Below are positions 60,074-64,000 of a stretch of 64,000 nt of DNA, piece by piece (the first letter of the stretch is position 1; the number at the start of each line of letters is the position of its first letter). The position numbers were made by a program, and so were the translations under genes. Under the pieces are notes generated by a model. The model was not told the origin of the DNA. It did no database searches and saw only the letters and a program-made list of their open reading frames with translations. The stretch covers positions 14,137,726 to 14,201,725 of the forward strand of contig OZ024876.1 in assembly GCA_964017185.1 (NCBI GenBank). The letters are read 5' to 3'. The stretch is from Rugalucina vietnamica. Lineage: Eukaryota; Mollusca; Bivalvia; Lucinida; Lucinidae.

Positions 60074-60964
60074 CGTTGGGTTAAATAAATCTGGACATTT
60101 ATTCGTGTTGGTGTTGTGCATTAATGAACTGTTTATTAATGGATAAGGGAAGAGAATGGTCTGATTTATGGTCTAAATCATTAAATGGATCCGTAGATAT
60201 GTGCAACTATCACACAATCTGTAGATAAGTGTAACTGGTGAGATTTACGACCCAAAGCAAAAGTCTGGTTGTGTGAAAAATAATGGAATCAGTTTATCTG
60301 TTTGTCGAATAAAATAAAACAGATCCTTTAAGATCAGTGACCTACAAACTTCTTGCCTGTGTGTTTGTAGCCGTATGTTTCATATAAAGTAAATAATGTT
60401 CATTTGTACAAAGTCATATCTCTATATTTAACTCGGGCATGCAATCCTGTAGGTCGTTTCAAGAATATGTTTTAGCACATATCTTATTTTATGCTCAAGA
60501 CCATATGTTTAAACCAATCATTATACAAATAAAAGCCTCACTATTTCCAGCAAACACAGAATTTCATAAATGATTATATACGAATGCGAAACAAAGGACG
60601 GGTGCATTTTATGATTTATATTACTGCATCTTATATATGCTTGTTATACATGTTTGTGGTAACTCGGCCAATGTTGTGCACACTAATGCCCTTTGCTACC
60701 AACATTGTTCATGGGAAAGACTACCAACAACAGATTTTCATTACGTAGTGTATTTCCTTTGCCTTACTTAATAATCGGCATGAGAGTCATAGTCTTTTAT
60801 GAAAGGTCGTGCACCAACGGTTATTCTAACACATCTCGCCTATTTAGCAAGTGTTATATTGTGCATTATTACCTAATAACATTAAAAATTGTTTAGAAAT
60901 GTCTATTTGTTATTTTCTTCTATTCCAGTAACTATTGTTTATTCCATGAAATAGTAACACACGG

Positions 60965-61310
60965 GGTACTTCTTTGGTCCCGATATAAACAGGTTTTGTT
61001 TGACTTTTTGGTACCGGTTTTTTTTCTACTATGTTAACAGAGTAGATCTCCACAAAACAGAGTCGGCAATAACATTAATTTCACAATTTATATCACTTCT
61101 TAACGAATCAAATATACTATAAAATTGCATTCAAAGTACTATTTTATGACTTGAAATTCCTTCAATGAGAATCAAATCAAATCATTGACCAAATTCTAGG
61201 AATTATTGTAGAAAAAAAAATCCGATACCAGAATCAAACACAACCAAATCCTATCGGGACCTATAGTAAAAGTCAAACAAATCCATTTTATATCGGGACG
61301 AAGGAAACGC
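60965..61310. mobile_element. Inverted-repeat element, GGTCCCGATATAAA arms
   Basis: CTTTGGTCCCGATATAAACA with TTGTTTGACTTTTTGGTACC on the left is mirrored by TAGTAAAAGTCAAACAAATCC and TATATCGGGACGAAGGAAAC on the right. About 240 bp of AT-rich spacer, no frame. Confidence 0.75.
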
Positions 61311-61317
61311 CCAGTGG

Positions 61318-61690
61318 TAACAGGCAATAGAAAATTCTATTGCCTGGCCTTTCTATTGCCTAACCAGTGATAAGTCTATTGCCTGATCACATTAAACGTC
61401 ACAGGACTGCAATGTTACACGGTAAGAACATGCAATAGTACCAGGCAATAGAAAAGTCTATTGCCTGGCCAACTGTCTATTGCCTGGTCACATGATAAGA
61501 AACATGCCTGAAATGTAATTAGGTAATAAAACAGTTATTTCAAGCTTAAACAGGCAATAGTGCAAAACATTTTCCCCTCGGAGCAGGTACCGACTTCACT
61601 GCCATTGCCCTCGGCTTCGCCTCGGGCAATAGCCTGTCAAGTCTGTACCTTCACCACGGGGAAAATATTTTGCACTATTGCCTGCTGAAG
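61318..61690. mobile_element. CAGGCAATAG foldback element
   Basis: The decamer CAGGCAATAG or its inverse CTATTGCCTG, allowing single variants, occurs about ten times in 370 bp (for example 61322, 61342, 61378, 61442, 61458, 61477, 61552, 61675). The right third is a hairpin: CAGGCAATAGTGCAAAACAT pairs with the sequence ending ATTTTGCACTATTGCCTG, with tip CCCTCGGCTTCGCCTCGGGC. Confidence 0.8.
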
Positions 61691-61818
61691 CATGAAATAA
61701 CTGTATAATAATTCACTAGGCAAATAATTCACTGTTTGTCGGTCAGTCTATAAATCTTCTTTACAACTGACCTCCAAACAGTGAATTATTACTCTACTAG
61801 AGCTGATCTATTTCTTAA

Positions 61819-62173
61819 CTCATATAAAAAGGTACAAGTAGGCAAAGATCAGGAAAAGGTGCAATCAGAAAGAGATTCCCACACCAAAAACCGAGGTGGG
61901 AAAAAAACAAACCAACAATCAGGCACTTATACCATGAAACATATAAACATAACTCATATAAGTCTGGCGTTCTTTTTATGGGACATAGGCAAACATCATA
62001 GCCCCAGATGTGACGCCGCAGAATGCGGCGTCCCATCTGGGGCTATTCTGTTTGCATAGAGAAATGTCATCGAAAAATGAGTTAAAAGATAGAAATCATA
62101 CCCAACACCCCTAAAAATAAAAGTGAACTCACCCATATGATAATGATGGGAGAATCCATTCGTCAAATACGGA
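61819..62173. mobile_element. TTAA-flanked (piggyBac-like) MITE, copy 4
   Basis: TTAA at 61815-61818 and 62174-62177. Sister of 48930-49138, interrupted by a 123-bp family R insert. Confidence 0.88.
61828..61950 (-). mobile_element. Retro-like family R, 123-bp copy with 11-bp TSD
   Basis: AACTCATATAA flanks it at 61817-61827 and 61951-61961. The paralogous place at about 48928 has AACTCATATAAGTCTGGCG only once. This is the best evidence for how family R inserts. Confidence 0.92.
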
Positions 62174-62289
62174 TTAAGCAATGACGGAAAGATACCGTAT
62201 AACTATAATTACATAATAATATAGGTAGTAACAAGAGTAAAGCTTTTATTTCTGTTTCTAATGCGTTTTACATGCGAGCGAGTTATAGC

Positions 62290-62525
62290 TTAAGTTAAGC
62301 AAGTTTATCGTAAGCTGAAATTTGAATATGTTTGCCTAAACCGTTGTCAAGTTATGGGAAAAGTCCACGTAATTTTTGATAATCCCTCGTATATGTTTTC
62401 TGTTTCCCGACAGAGCCTCACAGTCATAGTCAGAACTTGATTGCTGAGACGGTATGAAATAGAAGTAGAAAATTATGCCACAGTGGTGCAGGCTGCTTTG
62501 AGTGAGCAAAACAAAAAAACAAAAT
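62290..62525. other. Unassigned stretch
   Basis: No gene or repeat family recognised. Confidence 0.4.
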
Positions 62526-62542
62526 CACACACACACACACAC

Positions 62543-62585
<43 letters not shown>
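62526..62585. repeat. (CA)n microsatellite
   Basis: About 30 CA units, interrupted once by CG near 62547. Confidence 0.97.
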
Positions 62586-62590
<5 letters not shown>

Positions 62591-63669
62591 ACATATCTCG
62601 AAATTGCACTATAGTGACAGCCAAACAATATTCATTTCAACGCTTTATTTCATTTTTACTTTAAAAATACTTGTGGTGCGCCAACCCAGGAATGCTGGTT
62701 GTCCACTGTGCTATTTACAGCGGACACCGGTGTAGATTCTACCATAAATGGCACGCCTCGGTTTAACCCACGAATCCCTTCACCAATCCCCAGTGCCAGG
62801 ATTAATGCCCACAACAAAACACTTATATCCCTAATGTAATTTTGAACAATATATGTCGAGTGTATATAAACATCGCGCCGGAAACATATACACTAAACGG
62901 GTCGGTAGTGCGGCTTGTTGGTGAACTGTCTTGTATTGCTGCGTATTGGATTCTGTACAGTGAATTTGGATTGGTTTCTTGTATCGATCTTTTTTTCGAC
63001 GACGGCGATGGTCAATTTTGATGTGAAATAAATAGAACCAGCTCAAAAGTTACTGCATTTAAGGTGAACACAGTGGAAAGGTCTGAGCACCTTTCCAATA
63101 AATGATTATATACAATTTGTTTCGAAAGGATATCAAAAGTTTAACAGTTATCTAGTGACTTTCTTGGAAAGACAAAACTTGAGCATCGCTTGAATATATC
63201 CAGGAATGAACAAAAGGGGTAGGTGTATATCATAAACCATAGAACCTAAGTAACAGGGTCAACTGTCATTCTGATATGCCAGATAAATCAGGGACAAACA
63301 TGGGTTTAGATACTTACAAATTTAGTGTTGTTTTAAACATATTTTATAGGAAAAAAAGACTGCAGAAAGTAAGGGTGATGCTTAACTTATATCTGATTGA
63401 ATGATATTGCAGAGGTCTTAGACGTTCACTGCTCCAGAATGATCTCATTTTCATAAGTATGTTGCAACAGAGTAACCTGCATTTCGAAATTCCATTTGAA
63501 AGGAATACGCCTATTGTTCACAATAGCAGGATACATTTTATCTTTTATTCTTATCCAAAGATTCCGAACAAAAAGCACAAGTAAAGAGTTTATGGCTTCT
63601 CACAGCAGAAATGACTCGTAAAACTGGTATAAAATGTATTTTCTGGATGATTTTATAGTATTATCATTT
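62586..63669. other. Unassigned stretch with one promoter-like spot
   Basis: TGTATATAAACATCGCGCCGG at about 62860 looks like a TATA box, and AAATAAATAGAACC at about 63026 like a poly(A) signal. I see no frame between them. A decayed LTR is possible but lacks a second copy or a primer-binding site in the window. Confidence 0.35.
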
Positions 63670-63800
63670 GAGCCGCGTCATGAGAACCGGATTTTTTTGC
63701 CTATGCGAAAACAAAGGCGCAGATCAGCTTCGCAGTTTGTTTTCGCTACACGCTACTTTCCAAATCCGGAATTTCCAGCCTCTAGTCATCTTCACACAAA
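63670..63800. mobile_element. GAGCC-type MITE, truncated copy 8
   Basis: GAGCCGCGTCATGAGAACCG and the hairpin word GCGAAAACAAAGGCGCAGAT are present. The hairpin's second arm is shortened and the right terminus is missing. Confidence 0.75.
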
Positions 63801-64000
63801 AACTTCATGTAAAACTTGGTTTTGATTAGCCAAGGAGTTTCAGAGGAGAAGATGTTTGAAATGCATGGGAATACGCACGTCTACATGTATTTAGCCAAAG
63901 GGTACGGACAGACAACCCTATTTGGTCAAACGATTTTCATTAACATAAATACTCTGTCACTATTCCTATTCTAAGCTGTCTTTTGTCCATTAATTGGCAT

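Larger units (their letters stand above)
60585..62290. repeat. Second copy of 48525-49260 (unit-B fragment)
   Basis: Runs of near identity: GAAACAAAGGACGGGTGCAT (48524 and 60589), TGAAAGGTCGTGCACCAACG, CACTAGGCAAATAATTCACT, and the TTAA MITE with the same flanks. About 900 bp of foldback sequence (60890-61705) and a 123-bp family R insert (61828-61950) interrupt this copy. It is much closer to copy 5 than copy 5 is to copies 1-4, so the duplication is recent. Confidence 0.88.

Noticed and set aside
62430-62735. Proteins read through the (CA)n tract
   Set aside because: Cys-Val and His-Thr dipeptide runs are microsatellite artefacts.
62848-63060. Solo LTR with TATA box and poly(A) signal
   Set aside because: No second LTR, primer-binding site or clear target duplication; kept only as a promoter-like spot.

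Overview
This is AT-rich, intron-bearing eukaryotic DNA with no bacterial gene layout. It holds no complete host gene that I can recognise. The repeat content (MITEs with GAGCCGC ends, tRNA-headed SINEs, a 167-bp-period element ending in CAGGCGAGCT, TTAA-flanked piggyBac-like MITEs, a Penelope remnant) resembles bivalve mollusc genomes. That taxonomic call is an inference from remembered repeat types, not from a search.

Layout. (1) 0.2-8 kb: two diverged direct copies of a roughly 3-kb segment, the second carrying several insertions. (2) 8-10.4 kb: a SINE and one convincing signal-peptide first exon on the minus strand. (3) 10.4-50 kb: five direct tandem copies of a roughly 5-kb non-coding-looking unit, with part of it repeated at 60.6-62.3 kb. 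The copies serve as each other's empty sites, so many insertions can be dated and target-site duplications (TSDs) read directly. (4) 50.6-53.9 kb: a large foldback element with about 380-bp inverted arms around ten units of a 187-bp satellite. (5) 54-58 kb: a terminal exon and a three-level nest of mobile elements. (6) 58-64 kb: a Penelope-like GIY-YIG fragment with its 3' tail, then more foldback elements and a (CA)n tract.

The best-supported genes belong to one apparently intact two-gene DNA transposon at 19170-24671, inserted in tandem copy 2. One gene encodes a THAP zinc finger fused to an HTH and a DDE_4-type transposase. The convergent second gene encodes a SWIM zinc finger followed by a YqaJ-type PD-(D/E)XK exonuclease. 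The arrangement matches the ISL2EU group of eukaryotic transposons. Both genes splice cleanly without stops, and the terminal inverted repeats (TIRs) are visible, so the element may be recent and possibly autonomous.

Other lineages recognised from TSDs are: a MITE family with 4-bp TSDs (AAAT, ATAT); a MITE family in TTAA; a TA-flanked element inserted into a sister copy of itself; and a 3'-anchored, variably 5'-truncated retroelement-like family with about 17 copies, one of which has an 11-bp TSD proven by an empty site.
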